Notes under the pieces: generated by a model | The model's input: only the letters and a program-made list of their open reading frames with translations | Database searches by the model: none | What the model was told of the DNA's origin: nothing | Shown here: piece after piece, positions 27,425 through 37,047 of the stretch | How the letters are laid out: the number at the start of each line of letters is the position of its first letter | Position numbering within the stretch: the first letter of the stretch is position 1 | Position numbers and translations under genes: made by a program | DNA from: Pseudomonadota bacterium | Lineage (GTDB): Bacteria; Pseudomonadota; Gammaproteobacteria; Burkholderiales; Thiobacillaceae | DNA: 64,000 bases | Reading direction: 5' to 3' | NCBI GenBank assembly: GCA_029558905.1 | Contig: JAKQCX010000035.1 | Location: 213,824-277,823, forward strand

Positions 27425-28033
27425 ATGCCTCGCAATCTGTATCTCGCCTCCCGCAGCCCGCGGCGTCTGGAGTTGCTGCGCCAGGTGGGCCTGCATCCCA
27501 CGATCCTGAGCCTGCGCGGCAGTCTCGGCCGTCTGGACGTGGACGAGTTGCCTCTGCCCGCTGAGTCCGGCATGGAATACGTATCGCGTTTGGCGCGTCG
27601 GAAGGTCGAGGCCGGGGTATCCGCACAGCAAAGGCGGGGGTTGCCACCCTGGGCCATCGTGGCCGCGGATACCACCGTCACCCTGGACGGACGGATTCTG
27701 GGCAAGCCCGCCGACGCGGAGTCCGCCGCCACCATGCTGCGCCTGTACTCCGGCCGTACGCATACGGTATGGACGGCCGTGGCGGTAGCCTTCCAAGGGC
27801 AGGTGCGAATGGCGCTGAATGACAGCCAGGTGCGCTTCAGGCCTTTGTCTGAGGACGAGATCGCGGCCTACATCGCCAGCGGCGAGCCCTTCGACAAGGC
27901 GGGTGGCTATGGTATCCAGGGGCGCGCGGCCCTGTTCATCGAGCACCTGTCCGGCAGCTATTCCGGCGTGATGGGCCTGCCCTTGTGTGAAACGGCCCGC
28001 ATCCTGCAGGAGGTGGGCTTCGAGATGTGGTGA
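27425..28033 (+). CDS. maf: Maf-like nucleoside triphosphate pyrophosphatase
   Basis: A 202-residue Maf/HAM1-type house-cleaning enzyme hydrolysing non-canonical or excess nucleotides to NMP and PPi. Family motifs are LASRSPRRLELLRQVGL at the start, VAADTTVTLDGRILGKP in the middle and FDKAGGYGIQGRAALFIE late. The ADTTV stretch holds the catalytic Asp. It lies between rlmH and rng. Confidence 0.92.
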   Translation: MPRNLYLASRSPRRLELLRQVGLHPTILSLRGSLGRLDVDELPLPAESGMEYVSRLARRKVEAGVSAQQRRGLPPWAIVAADTTVTLDGRILGKPADAESAATMLRLYSGRTHTVWTAVAVAFQGQVRMALNDSQVRFRPLSEDEIAAYIASGEPFDKAGGYGIQGRAALFIEHLSGSYSGVMGLPLCETARILQEVGFEMW

Positions 28034-28114
28034 GCGTGAAGTGGCGAGTGGCAAGGGGGGTGCCTGACGGTCGTCTCGCTTCCCGCTTGCCACTACCCAT
28101 CAGCCGGAAATGCC

Positions 28115-29566
28115 ATGAGTGAAGAGATTCTCATCAATGTCACGCCGCAGGAGACCCGGGTAGCGGTGCTCCATCTGGGCGCGGTGCAGGAACTGCACAT
28201 CGAACGCAGCAGCCAGCAGGGCCTGGTAGGCAATGTGTATCTGGGCAAGGTGTCCAGGGTGCTGCCCGGCATGCAGTCCGCCTTCGTGGACATTGGCCTG
28301 GACCGCGCCGCTTTCCTGCACGTGGGCGACATCCTGGAAGCCCGTTGCGACAACTGCCCACAGCCCATCGAAAAGGTCCTGCACGAAGGGCAGAGCATAC
28401 TCGTGCAGGTCATCAAGGACCCCATCGGCGCCAAGGGCGCGCGCCTGTCCACACAGATCAGCATGGCGGGTCGGTTTCTGGTATTCCTGCCGCAGGAAAC
28501 CCGCATCGGCATCTCCCAGAAGATCGGGGATGAGGCCGAGCGGGAGCAGCTGCGGGAACGCTTGAACCGGCTGTTGCCGGAAGGCGGCAAGGGTGGCTTC
28601 ATCATTCGCACCGTGGCCAATCTAGCGGAGGAATCGGAGCTGGCCGCCGATGTGGAGTATCTGTATGCCCTGTGGGACGCCATCCAGGCCCGTTCGGAGA
28701 ACACCCCCGCGCCTGTGGCCATCTATCAGGAGCTGGATCTGGCGCACCGGGTGCTGCGTGACTTCTCCAGCGCCGATACGACCCGCATCTTGGTGGACTC
28801 CCGCGAAACTCATGCGCGCATCAAGAGTTTTGCCGAGGAATTCACCCGCAATATGGTAGACAAGATCACCCACTACGTGGCAGAGCGGCCCTTGTTCGAT
28901 CTCTACGGCGTGGAGGACGAGATCGAGAAGGCCCTGGGCCGGCGCGTGGACCTGAAGTCCGGTGGCTATCTCATCATCGACCAGACCGAGGCGCTGACCA
29001 CCATCGACGTGAACACGGGCGGGTTCGTCTCAGGGCGCAGCTTCGATGAAACCATCTTCAAGACCAATCTCGAAGCGGCCCATGCCATCGCGCGGCAACT
29101 GCGCCTGCGCAATCTGGGTGGCATCATCATCCTGGACTTCATCGACATGGACAGCGCCGAGCACAAAGAGGCCGTGCTGGCGGAGCTGACCAAGGCCCTG
29201 TCCCGGGACCGCACACGCATGACCCTCAACGGCTTCACCTCCCTGGGCCTGGTGGAGATGACGCGCAAGCGCACGCGGGAGAGCCTGAGCCATGTACTGT
29301 GCGAGTCCTGTCCCACCTGCCAGGGCCGCGGCCAGATCAAGACCGCGCAGACCATCTGCTACGAGATCCTGCGTGGCCTGATCCGGGAAGCACGTCAATT
29401 CAACGCGCGGGAGTTCCGGGTGATGGCCTCGCAGGCGGTCATCGATCTGTTCCTCGACGAGGAATCCCAGAGTCTGGCGCAGCTCTCGGATTTCATCGGC
29501 AAACCCATTTCCCTGCAGGTGGAGACCCTGTTTTCCCAGGAGCAGTACGACATCATCCTGCTGTGA
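28115..29566 (+). CDS. rng: ribonuclease G
   Basis: A 483-residue endoribonuclease of the RNase E/G family, processing 16S rRNA 5' ends and some mRNAs. It has an S1-like RNA-binding region (GLVGNVYLGKVSRVLPGMQSAFVDIG), the catalytic Mg-binding aspartates in LTTIDVNTGGFVSG and GGIIILDFIDMD, and the Zn-link Cys pair in CESCPTCQGRG. It lacks the long C-terminal scaffold of RNase E. The 81-bp gap before it contains an imperfect inverted repeat (GTGGCAAG...CTTGCCAC). Confidence 0.95.
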   Translation: MSEEILINVTPQETRVAVLHLGAVQELHIERSSQQGLVGNVYLGKVSRVLPGMQSAFVDIGLDRAAFLHVGDILEARCDNCPQPIEKVLHEGQSILVQVIKDPIGAKGARLSTQISMAGRFLVFLPQETRIGISQKIGDEAEREQLRERLNRLLPEGGKGGFIIRTVANLAEESELAADVEYLYALWDAIQARSENTPAPVAIYQELDLAHRVLRDFSSADTTRILVDSRETHARIKSFAEEFTRNMVDKITHYVAERPLFDLYGVEDEIEKALGRRVDLKSGGYLIIDQTEALTTIDVNTGGFVSGRSFDETIFKTNLEAAHAIARQLRLRNLGGIIILDFIDMDSAEHKEAVLAELTKALSRDRTRMTLNGFTSLGLVEMTRKRTRESLSHVLCESCPTCQGRGQIKTAQTICYEILRGLIREARQFNAREFRVMASQAVIDLFLDEESQSLAQLSDFIGKPISLQVETLFSQEQYDIILL

Positions 29567-29591
29567 TGCATGGGTCTGTCCGGACGCGGGG

Positions 29592-31556
29592 TCAGCCCTG
29601 AGGGACCACGGGGCTGTCCGGCTGCTGCAGGGGTTGCACCGGCAGGCCAGTGAGCATGGAAAACTCCTTGACGATACCTTCGATGGTCTCGAGCTGGTGA
29701 CGCAGCTTGGTCATCTCGTTGTTGACGATGGTGCTGCGCTCCTGTAGCGAGCCCAGGTTGGCGTGCACCTTGTTGAGGTTTTCCAGGCGCCGCTCGAGCT
29801 GAGCCTTGTGCTCGTGGATGCGGGCCACGATCGGATCCAGCGTGAGGCGCAGCCAGGTTTCCGTCTCGATGTGCACCTGTTGGAAGACGATGCGGGCCTG
29901 GGCCACCAGGGCGATATAGAACTTTTTGATCATGAAGCGCTTCTCCAGCATGATGTTGAGCGGATCGGCGCAAAATTCTTCGGTGCTCACCAGCAACTCG
30001 TCCAGACGTGCGCGGTAGCGGTTCAGGTTGAGCAGGGGTGGGTTGGCCTCCTCCAGACCGTGCACCTCATGAAAACGCTGGTAGGCGGTATGGAGCAGCT
30101 GGGTGATGGCGGCGCATTGCTTGCTGGCGAAGTCGAATTCCGCACCCATGCGCTGGATCAGGGTCTGCATGCCCTTGATCAGGCCGGCGGTGGTCCAACT
30201 GCCGCTGATGTCGAGCATGGAGGCCTCGATGATCTTCTCCATGCGCGGGTGTTCCAGGTGCGAGAGCAGCTCCTGCCCCTGTTCGCCGATGATCTTGCGC
30301 GTAACGTTGAAGTTGCGCATGGTCACTTCGTAGTTGCGCTTGTCCTCCAGCATCCTCTCACGCAACTGGCCGATGATCTGCTGGTTCTTGCCGGACAGGG
30401 CCTGCAGGTCACGCAGGCTCTGGTGCGCCGTCATGAGGCGCTGGAAGGCGGTTTCTCTGGCCTGGCTGATGAGGGGGCCCATCTCGCGGATCACGGATTC
30501 GCGCATGATCTTCTCGCGCGACGGGATGATCTCCCGCGCCAGCAAGACCTCCAGGGCCTGGATGCCGGAACGCTTGAGCAGATCCAGATCGCCGCGCACC
30601 TTGGCCACCAGGGCCTTCTGAGCGGAGATGGCCAGCACGCTGGCAGGGGCGATGTTGAGCTGGCTGGCGGTGGCCTCGATCTGGCGCTGGATGGTGCGGC
30701 CGATTTCCTCCGGGGTCTTGAGGTCATCCCAGAGCATGTCGATCTTGTTCAGCACGGCATAGTGCTGGCTGGCGTGCTTGGAAACCCACTTGTTCCAGAT
30801 CTCGTAATCGGACTGGGTCACCCCCGTATCCGTGGCCAGCAGGAACAGCAGGGCATGGGCATTGGGAATGGCGGACAGGGTCAGTTCCGGCTCCGCCCCC
30901 ATGGCGTTCAGACCCGGTGTGTCCAGAATGGCCAGGCCGGATTCCAGCATGGTGTGCGGGTAGTTGATCATGGCATAGCGCCAGGCGGGAATCTCCACCC
31001 GGTCCTGATCCTTGATCATGTAGGACAGGTTCGGATCGTTCTCGTCCCACAGGCCCAGGGCGCGTGCCTCCACCTTGAACACCACCTTGGTCTCCGCCAG
31101 CTTGCGCATGGCAGTGGTCATGGCGCTGGGGTCGCCCACATCCAGCTTGACGGTGTTCCACTCCACCGGCAGGGCCTTCAGCGCGGTGATGCTTTCGTCA
31201 CGGAAACGGGTCTCTATGGGCAGCAGGCGTATATAGGGCTCACTGCCGGGCTCGTAGTAGATCTCCGTGGGACACATGGTGGTGCGCCCCGCATCCGAGG
31301 GCAGCAGGCGCTGCTTGAAATCGGAGAAGAACAGAGCGTTGATGAGCTCCGTCTTGCCACGGCTGAACTCTGCGACGAAGGCCAGCATCAGACGGTCCCG
31401 CTTCAGGTTCTCGGTCAGGTCAAAGATGCGCAGCAGCAGTTCGGGCTCGAACTGCGTGTAACGCTCGATCCAGTCCTTGAAGTCACCAATGACCTTGACA
31501 AGGCGATCGCGCCGGTTCTTGAACCGGGAAATCCCGCTTTCCAGCCCGAAATTCAT
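29592..31556 (-). CDS. dynamin-like large GTPase
   Basis: A 654-residue protein. The N-terminal GTPase domain has P-loop EFSRGKTELINALFF (GxxxxGK[ST] in the divergent dynamin form), switch AILDTPGLNAMG and NKIDMLWD. Long helical regions follow (residues about 370-650) of dynamin/bacterial-dynamin type. These proteins remodel or stabilise membranes; bacterial members are tied to membrane stress or division. ATG 31556 is chosen because the conserved region begins there. It is the last gene of the yggS-proC-yggT-DUF167 strand. Confidence 0.8.
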   Translation of the reverse strand: MNFGLESGISRFKNRRDRLVKVIGDFKDWIERYTQFEPELLLRIFDLTENLKRDRLMLAFVAEFSRGKTELINALFFSDFKQRLLPSDAGRTTMCPTEIYYEPGSEPYIRLLPIETRFRDESITALKALPVEWNTVKLDVGDPSAMTTAMRKLAETKVVFKVEARALGLWDENDPNLSYMIKDQDRVEIPAWRYAMINYPHTMLESGLAILDTPGLNAMGAEPELTLSAIPNAHALLFLLATDTGVTQSDYEIWNKWVSKHASQHYAVLNKIDMLWDDLKTPEEIGRTIQRQIEATASQLNIAPASVLAISAQKALVAKVRGDLDLLKRSGIQALEVLLAREIIPSREKIMRESVIREMGPLISQARETAFQRLMTAHQSLRDLQALSGKNQQIIGQLRERMLEDKRNYEVTMRNFNVTRKIIGEQGQELLSHLEHPRMEKIIEASMLDISGSWTTAGLIKGMQTLIQRMGAEFDFASKQCAAITQLLHTAYQRFHEVHGLEEANPPLLNLNRYRARLDELLVSTEEFCADPLNIMLEKRFMIKKFYIALVAQARIVFQQVHIETETWLRLTLDPIVARIHEHKAQLERRLENLNKVHANLGSLQERSTIVNNEMTKLRHQLETIEGIVKEFSMLTGLPVQPLQQPDSPVVPQG

Positions 31557-31584
31557 GAATTCTCCCCCACTTCGACCTGCATCC

Positions 31585-31872
31585 TCACCGCCCCAGCCTG
31601 TCCGCGACGGCATCCAGCGGCAAACGGACTGCCAAAACCTTCCTGCGGGACTTCTCGCCGCGCAGGATTCTAACCCCACTGCGGGGTACGCCAAGCGTTC
31701 TGGCCACGAAATCCAGCAGGGCGGCATTGGCGGCCCCCTCCACCGCCCGGGCGGCGATACGGATCTTGAGAGCGTAGCCGTACAGGCCGACCACCTCGCA
31801 CTGCGCAGCCCCGGGCTGTACGTGTACGGTGATGCAGGTGTCCTGCCCCACGGGCCGCAGATAGGAGGTCAC
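31585..31872 (-). CDS. DUF167 (YggU) family protein
   Basis: A 95-residue alpha/beta protein of the DUF167/YggU family: VTVHVQPGAAQCEVVG-type opening, LKIRIAARAVEGAANAALLDFVA in the middle, and SGVRILRGEKSRRKVLAV at the end. GTG 31872 overlaps the yggT stop. No biochemical role is established. It follows yggT as in many proteobacteria. Confidence 0.85.
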   Translation of the reverse strand: MTSYLRPVGQDTCITVHVQPGAAQCEVVGLYGYALKIRIAARAVEGAANAALLDFVARTLGVPRSGVRILRGEKSRRKVLAVRLPLDAVADRLGR

Positions 31873-32450
31873 CACACCAGGCCGTGGGCCAGCCGTTCCA
31901 GCCCGGTAACGGGCACGATGAGGCACAACTGGATGACCACGAGGGCGGCGATCGGGCTGATGTCCACGCCACCCACAGGTGGAATGATTTTCTGGAAGGG
32001 GGCCAATACCGGCCGCGCCAGGGCATAGAACACAGGCGCATGGGGCGAGAACGGGTTGACCCAGGACAGCACCGCCTGCAGGATCACCAGGCCCATGAGC
32101 ACGTACAGCACCAGGCGCAGGGTGGCGGCCAGTCCCAGGAGCAGGAAACCGGGCAGTACCTGGATACCCGCCGCGCCGAAGGGGTAGCCCATCAGCCAGC
32201 TCACGGCCAGGACGCAGAGCAGTTCCGTCAACAGGAGCGACAGCAGGCTGGACCAGTCCACGCCGAGGAAACCCGGAATCGCCCGACGCAGGGGACGCAC
32301 CGCAAAGTCGGTCACCTTTCCCACGAAGCGCGCGAAGGGATTGTGGTAGGGCACCCGGGTCCACTGCATCCAGAAGCGCAGAAAAAAGGCGCAGCCCAGC
32401 AGGTCCAGTCCGGTACGCACGAGGAACTGCAGGGCTTCGAGCAGCATCAT
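31869..32450 (-). CDS. yggT: YggT family membrane protein
   Basis: A 193-residue integral membrane protein made of two YggT repeats. Each has the pattern of two helices and a hairpin, including MQWTRVPYHNPFARFV in the first and LSWVNPFSPHAPVFYALARPVLAPFQKIIP in the second. The family is linked to cell-division-zone and osmotic functions in other bacteria. ATG 32450 overlaps the proC stop. Confidence 0.9.
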   Translation of the reverse strand: MMLLEALQFLVRTGLDLLGCAFFLRFWMQWTRVPYHNPFARFVGKVTDFAVRPLRRAIPGFLGVDWSSLLSLLLTELLCVLAVSWLMGYPFGAAGIQVLPGFLLLGLAATLRLVLYVLMGLVILQAVLSWVNPFSPHAPVFYALARPVLAPFQKIIPPVGGVDISPIAALVVIQLCLIVPVTGLERLAHGLVW

Positions 32451-33256
32451 GCCTGCCCGAAATGGTCGCCCATTTCCTGGGCCCGGATCGCAGCGGACCG
32501 GGCGGCGCGCACGATGGCGGCACGCACACCGGCATCCTCCAGGGCCTGGATACCCTGCTCCGTGGTCCCTCCCCTGGAGGTGACCCGCGCGCGCAATTCG
32601 TTGGGTGGGGCGCCATCCTTCGTGGCAAGGCTCGAAGCCCCCAGAAAGGTCCGCAGGGCCAGATGGCGCGCGGTTTCCCCGCTCAGGCCCAGCTCCCGAC
32701 CCGCCTGTTCCAGGGCCTCGATGAAATAGAAGACGTAGGCGGGGCCGCTGCCGGAAATGGCGGTCACCGCGTCGATCTGGGCCTCGTCCTCCACCCACAC
32801 CACGCTGCCCACTGCCGTCATGACGTGGTGGGCCATATCCCGCTGCGCCGTGCTGACCCCGGACTGGGCGTACAGGCCCGTGACGCCCTCACCCACCAGG
32901 GCAGGAATATTGGGCATGGCCCGCGCCACGGCGGCATGACCGCCGAGCCAGCGGCTGATGTCCGGACTGCGTATCCCGGCCGCCACGGAAAGCACCAGTT
33001 GCCTGGCCTGCAAGGCAGGCAGGGAGGCAAGCACGTCTTTCAACTGCTGCGGTTTCACCGCCAGGACGATCACGTCCGCTCCGGCAGCCGTCGCCGCGTG
33101 TTCCTCCGCCGCGACACCGAACTCGTGTGACAACCAGGCCCGTCGTTCGGCCAGGGGCTCGACCACGGCGATGGCGCTGGGCCGGTAACCCTGGTGCAGC
33201 AGACCGCCGATGATGGCGGCCGCCATGTTGCCGCCGCCGATGAATCCCAGTTTCAT
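32447..33256 (-). CDS. proC: pyrroline-5-carboxylate reductase
   Basis: A 269-residue enzyme for the last step of proline synthesis, reducing P5C with NAD(P)H. The N-terminus MKLGFIGGGNMAAAIIGGL is the Rossmann dinucleotide site. DVIVLAVKPQQLKDVL, GHAAVARAMPNIPALVGEG and AITAISGSGPAYVFYFIEALE are family signatures. ATG 33256 starts the family N-terminus. It is co-directional with yggS. Confidence 0.95.
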   Translation of the reverse strand: MKLGFIGGGNMAAAIIGGLLHQGYRPSAIAVVEPLAERRAWLSHEFGVAAEEHAATAAGADVIVLAVKPQQLKDVLASLPALQARQLVLSVAAGIRSPDISRWLGGHAAVARAMPNIPALVGEGVTGLYAQSGVSTAQRDMAHHVMTAVGSVVWVEDEAQIDAVTAISGSGPAYVFYFIEALEQAGRELGLSGETARHLALRTFLGASSLATKDGAPPNELRARVTSRGGTTEQGIQALEDAGVRAAIVRAARSAAIRAQEMGDHFGQA

Positions 33257-33266
33257 GTACGTTCTT

Positions 33267-33971
33267 TCATTTACGTTCCTTATTGGTTTGCTTGCGTGCA
33301 CCGAAGATGGCGCTGCCCACGCGCACCAGGGTGGAGCCCGCCGCGACGGCCACTTCCAGGTCATCGGACATGCCCATGGAAAGCGTGTCCAGGTCGAAGC
33401 CCGCCAGCCTCGCCTGCTGCAGCAGGTCGGCCAGAGCCTGGAAACGGGCCTGCAGCACGGTGGCATCCCGGGAAGGCTCCGGAATGGCCATGAAGCCGCG
33501 CAGGCGCAGACGGGGCTGCGCGGCCACCATTTGCGCCAGGGCCAGGGCCTCTCCCAGCGGCACACCGTGCTTGCTGGTCTCGCCGCTGACGTTGACCTGG
33601 ATGCAGACGTTCAGGGCAGGCAGGTGGGGCGGGCGCTGTCGCGCCAGACGCTGCGCGATTTGCCCACGCTCGACACCGTGCACCCAGGCGAAACGCTCCG
33701 CCACGGGACGGGTCTTGTTGCTTTGCAACGGGCCGATGAAATGCCACTCGATGGCCAGATCCGCCAGTTCGTCCATCTTGTCCAGGGCTTCCTGGACATA
33801 GCTCTCGCCGAAGCGGCGCTGTCCGGCCGCCCAGGCCTCGCGTACGGCTGCCGCCGGAAAGGTCTTGCTGACCGCCAGGAGTGTCGCACAGGAAGGGGGC
33901 CTGCCAGCCTGTCTGCACGCCTCGTCGAGACGCTTTTCACATGCTTGCACGGCGATGGCGATTGCGCCCAT
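33267..33971 (-). CDS. yggS: pyridoxal phosphate homeostasis protein
   Basis: A 234-residue single-domain PLP-binding barrel of the YggS/PROSC family. The PLP lysine is in LLAVSKTFPAAAV; RRFGESYVQEALDK, EWHFIGPLQSNKT and LSMGMSDDLEVAVAAGSTLVRVG are the other signatures. It maintains PLP and amino-acid balance. It diverges from pilT, with only 46 bases between starts. Confidence 0.94.
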   Translation of the reverse strand: MGAIAIAVQACEKRLDEACRQAGRPPSCATLLAVSKTFPAAAVREAWAAGQRRFGESYVQEALDKMDELADLAIEWHFIGPLQSNKTRPVAERFAWVHGVERGQIAQRLARQRPPHLPALNVCIQVNVSGETSKHGVPLGEALALAQMVAAQPRLRLRGFMAIPEPSRDATVLQARFQALADLLQQARLAGFDLDTLSMGMSDDLEVAVAAGSTLVRVGSAIFGARKQTNKERK

Positions 33972-34017
33972 AATGGGCCGAACTCCCTAGGAAAATCACC
34001 CAAATCAGGGAATTATA

Positions 34018-35055
34018 ATGGATATTTCCGAGCTTCTTGCGTTCTCGGTCAAGAACAAGGCATCCGATCTGCACCTCTCCGCTGGCCTGCCACCCATGAT
34101 TCGGGTACACGGCGATATCCGTCGCATAAACGTCCCGGCCCTGTCCAACCAGGAAGTGCGCGCCATGGTGTACGACATCATGAGCGACGCCCAGCGCAAG
34201 AGCTATGAAGAGTTCCTCGAGGTGGACTTTTCCTTTGAGCTGCGCGACGTGGCACGCTTCCGGGTCAACGCCTTCAACCAGGAACGCGGTGCCGGCGCGG
34301 TGTTCCGTACCATTCCCAGCGTGGTGCTGACCCTGGAAGAACTGGAAGCGCCGAGGATATTCAAGGACATCTCCGAGAACCCCCGTGGCCTGGTGATCGT
34401 CACCGGGCCCACCGGCTCGGGCAAGTCCACCACCCTGGCGGCCATGGTGGATTACGTCAATGAAAACAAGTACAGCCACATCCTCACCATCGAGGATCCC
34501 ATCGAATTCGTGCACAAGAGCAAGAAGTGCCTGATCAACCAGCGCGAAGTGGGCCCACACACCCATGGCTTTGCCCAGGCCCTGCGCTCCGCCCTGCGGG
34601 AAGACCCGGACGTGATCCTGGTGGGCGAGATGCGCGACTTGGAGACCATCCGCCTGGCCCTGACCGCGGCGGAGACCGGTCACCTGGTGTTCGGCACCCT
34701 GCACACCTCTTCGGCGGCCAAGACCATTGACCGCGTGGTGGACGTATTCCCGGCCGCAGAGAAGGAAATGGTGCGCTCCATGCTGTCCGAGTCCATCCGC
34801 GCGGTCATTTCCCAGACCCTGCTGAAACGCAAGGACGGCAGTGGCCGGGTGGCGGCCCACGAGATCATGATCGGCACCCCGGCCATTCGCAACCTGATCC
34901 GGGAAAACAAGATCGCCCAGATGTACTCGTCCATCCAGACCGGCCAGAGTCTTGGCATGCAGACCCTGGACCAGGGTCTGACCGACCTGGTGCGACGCAA
35001 TCTCATCGCCAGCCAGGAAGCCCGGGCTGTGGCCGTGAACAAAGACATGTTCTGA
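34018..35055 (+). CDS. pilT: type IV pilus retraction ATPase PilT
   Basis: A 345-residue hexameric secretion ATPase powering pilus retraction. Motifs in order are the N-terminal PAS-like domain (KASDLHLSAGLPPMIRVHGD), Walker A GPTGSGKSTT (about residue 129), the Asp box ILTIEDPIEFVH, Walker B VILVGEMRDLET, and the His box TGHLVFGTLHTSSA. Length is standard. It is followed 12 bases later by pilU. Confidence 0.97.
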   Translation: MDISELLAFSVKNKASDLHLSAGLPPMIRVHGDIRRINVPALSNQEVRAMVYDIMSDAQRKSYEEFLEVDFSFELRDVARFRVNAFNQERGAGAVFRTIPSVVLTLEELEAPRIFKDISENPRGLVIVTGPTGSGKSTTLAAMVDYVNENKYSHILTIEDPIEFVHKSKKCLINQREVGPHTHGFAQALRSALREDPDVILVGEMRDLETIRLALTAAETGHLVFGTLHTSSAAKTIDRVVDVFPAAEKEMVRSMLSESIRAVISQTLLKRKDGSGRVAAHEIMIGTPAIRNLIRENKIAQMYSSIQTGQSLGMQTLDQGLTDLVRRNLIASQEARAVAVNKDMF

Positions 35056-35067
35056 GACGGGAGTGCC

Positions 35068-36195
35068 ATGAATACCCTGGCGAATGTGCATGAATGGCTG
35101 CGCTTCATGGTGGTGCGCAAGGCATCGGACCTGTTTCTCACCGCCGGCTTTCCGCCCGCCATCAAGTTGAACGGCAAGATCACGCCCATCGCCAATCAGA
35201 CCCTGACCCCCACGGATACGGGCCTGCTGGCCAAAATCCTCATGAATGAATCCCAGCAGCGGGAGTTCGAGGCCCATCACGAATGCAACTTCGCCATCCA
35301 GGCGAGCGACATCGGCCGTTTCCGGGTCAACGTCTTCCAGCAGCAGGGCCGCATTGGCGTGGTGCTGCGCCACATCCTCACCCAGATTCCCAGACTCGAG
35401 GATCTGAACCTGCCTCCCAATCTGCAGAACATCACCATGATGCCGCGCGGACTGGTCATCGTCTGCGGTGCCACTGGCTCCGGCAAGTCCACCACCCTGG
35501 CGGCCATGGTGGGTTACCGCAACCAGAACGCCCAGGAGCATATCGTCTCGGTGGAAGATCCCATCGAGTACGTGCACACGCATGGCAAGTGCATCATCAC
35601 ACAGCGGGAAGTCGGCGTGGATACGGAGACATGGGAAGCCGCCCTGAAGAACACCCTGCGCCAGGCACCGGACGTGATCATGATCGGCGAGATCCGCGAC
35701 CAGGAGACCATGCAGTACGCCATGGCCTATGCGGAGACGGGTCACCTGTGTGTATCCACCATTCACGCCAACAACGCCAACCAGACCCTGGATCGCATCC
35801 TCAGCTTTTTCCCCAAGGAGCGGCGCGAACAATTGCTGCTGGACCTGTCCCTCAACCTGCGCGCCATCGTCTCCCAACGTCTGCTGCCGCGCGTGGATGG
35901 CAAGGGCCGCATCCCGGCGGTGGAAATCATGCTCAACTCGCCCCTGATCGCGGACCTGATCCTGCAGGGACGCATGGACGAGATCAAGGACATCATGGGG
36001 CGTTCCCGGGACCTGGGCATGCAGACCTTCGATCAGGCGCTGTTCGACCTGTATACCCGTGGCGCGGTCACCGCCGAGGATGCCCTGCGCTTCGCGGATT
36101 CCTTCAACGACCTGCGCCTGCGCATCAAGCTGCACGTCAAGAGCGAACGGGGAGAAGCCCCACACACCGGCACGGAACACCTGGATATCATCTGA
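35068..36195 (+). CDS. pilU: PilT/PilU family type IV pilus ATPase PilU
   Basis: A 375-residue paralog of PilT that assists retraction. It has the N-terminal domain RKASDLFLTAGFPPAIKLNG, Walker A CGATGSGKSTT, Walker B VIMIGEIRDQET, and the His box TGHLCVSTIHANNANQ. The C-terminal extension is longer than in PilT, as is usual for PilU. It is co-transcribed with pilT. Confidence 0.95.
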   Translation: MNTLANVHEWLRFMVVRKASDLFLTAGFPPAIKLNGKITPIANQTLTPTDTGLLAKILMNESQQREFEAHHECNFAIQASDIGRFRVNVFQQQGRIGVVLRHILTQIPRLEDLNLPPNLQNITMMPRGLVIVCGATGSGKSTTLAAMVGYRNQNAQEHIVSVEDPIEYVHTHGKCIITQREVGVDTETWEAALKNTLRQAPDVIMIGEIRDQETMQYAMAYAETGHLCVSTIHANNANQTLDRILSFFPKERREQLLLDLSLNLRAIVSQRLLPRVDGKGRIPAVEIMLNSPLIADLILQGRMDEIKDIMGRSRDLGMQTFDQALFDLYTRGAVTAEDALRFADSFNDLRLRIKLHVKSERGEAPHTGTEHLDII

Positions 36196-36242
36196 TATCC
36201 TGCGACGCGGCGTATGCACGAGGCCGGTTGCCACGCCGTGGT

Positions 36243-37043
36243 CTACGCTGCCCAGATGCCGTAAATCATGCGCGCGGCCAATAGATAGAGCAGGGTGGCG
36301 AAGATCCTCCTGAGCCTGGATACCGGCAGGCGATGCGTCAGCTTCGCGCCCAGGGGGGCGGTAAGACCGCTGCCCAAGGCGATGCACAAGAAGGCGGGCA
36401 GGTAGACGAAACCCAGGCTCCAGGCCGGCAGGTTCGTCGCCACGTGGCCGGACAGGACATATCCCAGCATACCCGCGAGGGCGATCGGCAGGCCAATGGC
36501 GGCGGAAGTACCGATGGCCCGGTGCATGCCCACGTTGCACCAGATCTGGAAAGGTACCGACAACGTGCCGCCACCGATGCCTACCCAACTGGATATCAGA
36601 CCGATGATGCCACCCGCCAGGCCCATGCCCGCCGCGCCCGGCAAGCCCCGCTGCGGTTTGGGCTTGAAGCCCAGAAGCATCTGGGTGGCGGCGTATAGCA
36701 GGAAGGCAATGAAAAAGAGCTTCAGATAGCGATCCGGCAGGAAGGCGGCCACACCGCCTCCGAGCAGGCTGCCCAGCACGATGCCCGGGGTGATGCGGCG
36801 CACCAGGCACCCGTCCACCGCGCCATGGGCATGGTGGGCGCGCAGGCTGGAAATGGAGGTCGGAATGATGACCGCCAGAGAGGTGCCCAGGGCCAGATGG
36901 ATATTGTAGTCCGCTGCAAAACCCTGGTACGCGAAGGCCCAGGTGAGGGCCGGCACCATCACCAGGCCACCGCCCACCCCCAGCAGGCCGGCGATTATCC
37001 CGGTGAACAGGCCCAGGAACAGATAGGCCAGCAGCCATTCCAT
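36243..37043 (-). CDS. TauE/SafE family membrane permease
   Basis: A 266-residue membrane protein with about eight helices arranged as two repeats. The first contains GLFTGIIAGLLGVGGGLVMVPAL and the second GLAGGIIGLISSWVGIGGGTLSVPF, the duplicated glycine-rich motif of the TauE/SafE anion-exporter family. Members export sulfite, sulfoacetate or related anions; the substrate here is not readable. It starts 4 bases after the EVE gene stops. Confidence 0.88.
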   Translation of the reverse strand: MEWLLAYLFLGLFTGIIAGLLGVGGGLVMVPALTWAFAYQGFAADYNIHLALGTSLAVIIPTSISSLRAHHAHGAVDGCLVRRITPGIVLGSLLGGGVAAFLPDRYLKLFFIAFLLYAATQMLLGFKPKPQRGLPGAAGMGLAGGIIGLISSWVGIGGGTLSVPFQIWCNVGMHRAIGTSAAIGLPIALAGMLGYVLSGHVATNLPAWSLGFVYLPAFLCIALGSGLTAPLGAKLTHRLPVSRLRRIFATLLYLLAARMIYGIWAA

Positions 37044-37047
37044 GGGT

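Noticed and set aside
29763..31673. 636-codon plus-strand open frame
   Set aside because: Antisense shadow of the dynamin-like GTPase gene, which has all GTPase motifs.
34013..34018. TATAAT as a pilT promoter
   Set aside because: It overlaps the start codon, so a transcript from it would begin inside the gene. No fitting -35 box or internal start was seen.
33937..37038. 1033-codon minus-strand open frame
   Set aside because: It is antisense to pilT and pilU and mirrors their repeated sequence. No independent evidence for translation.
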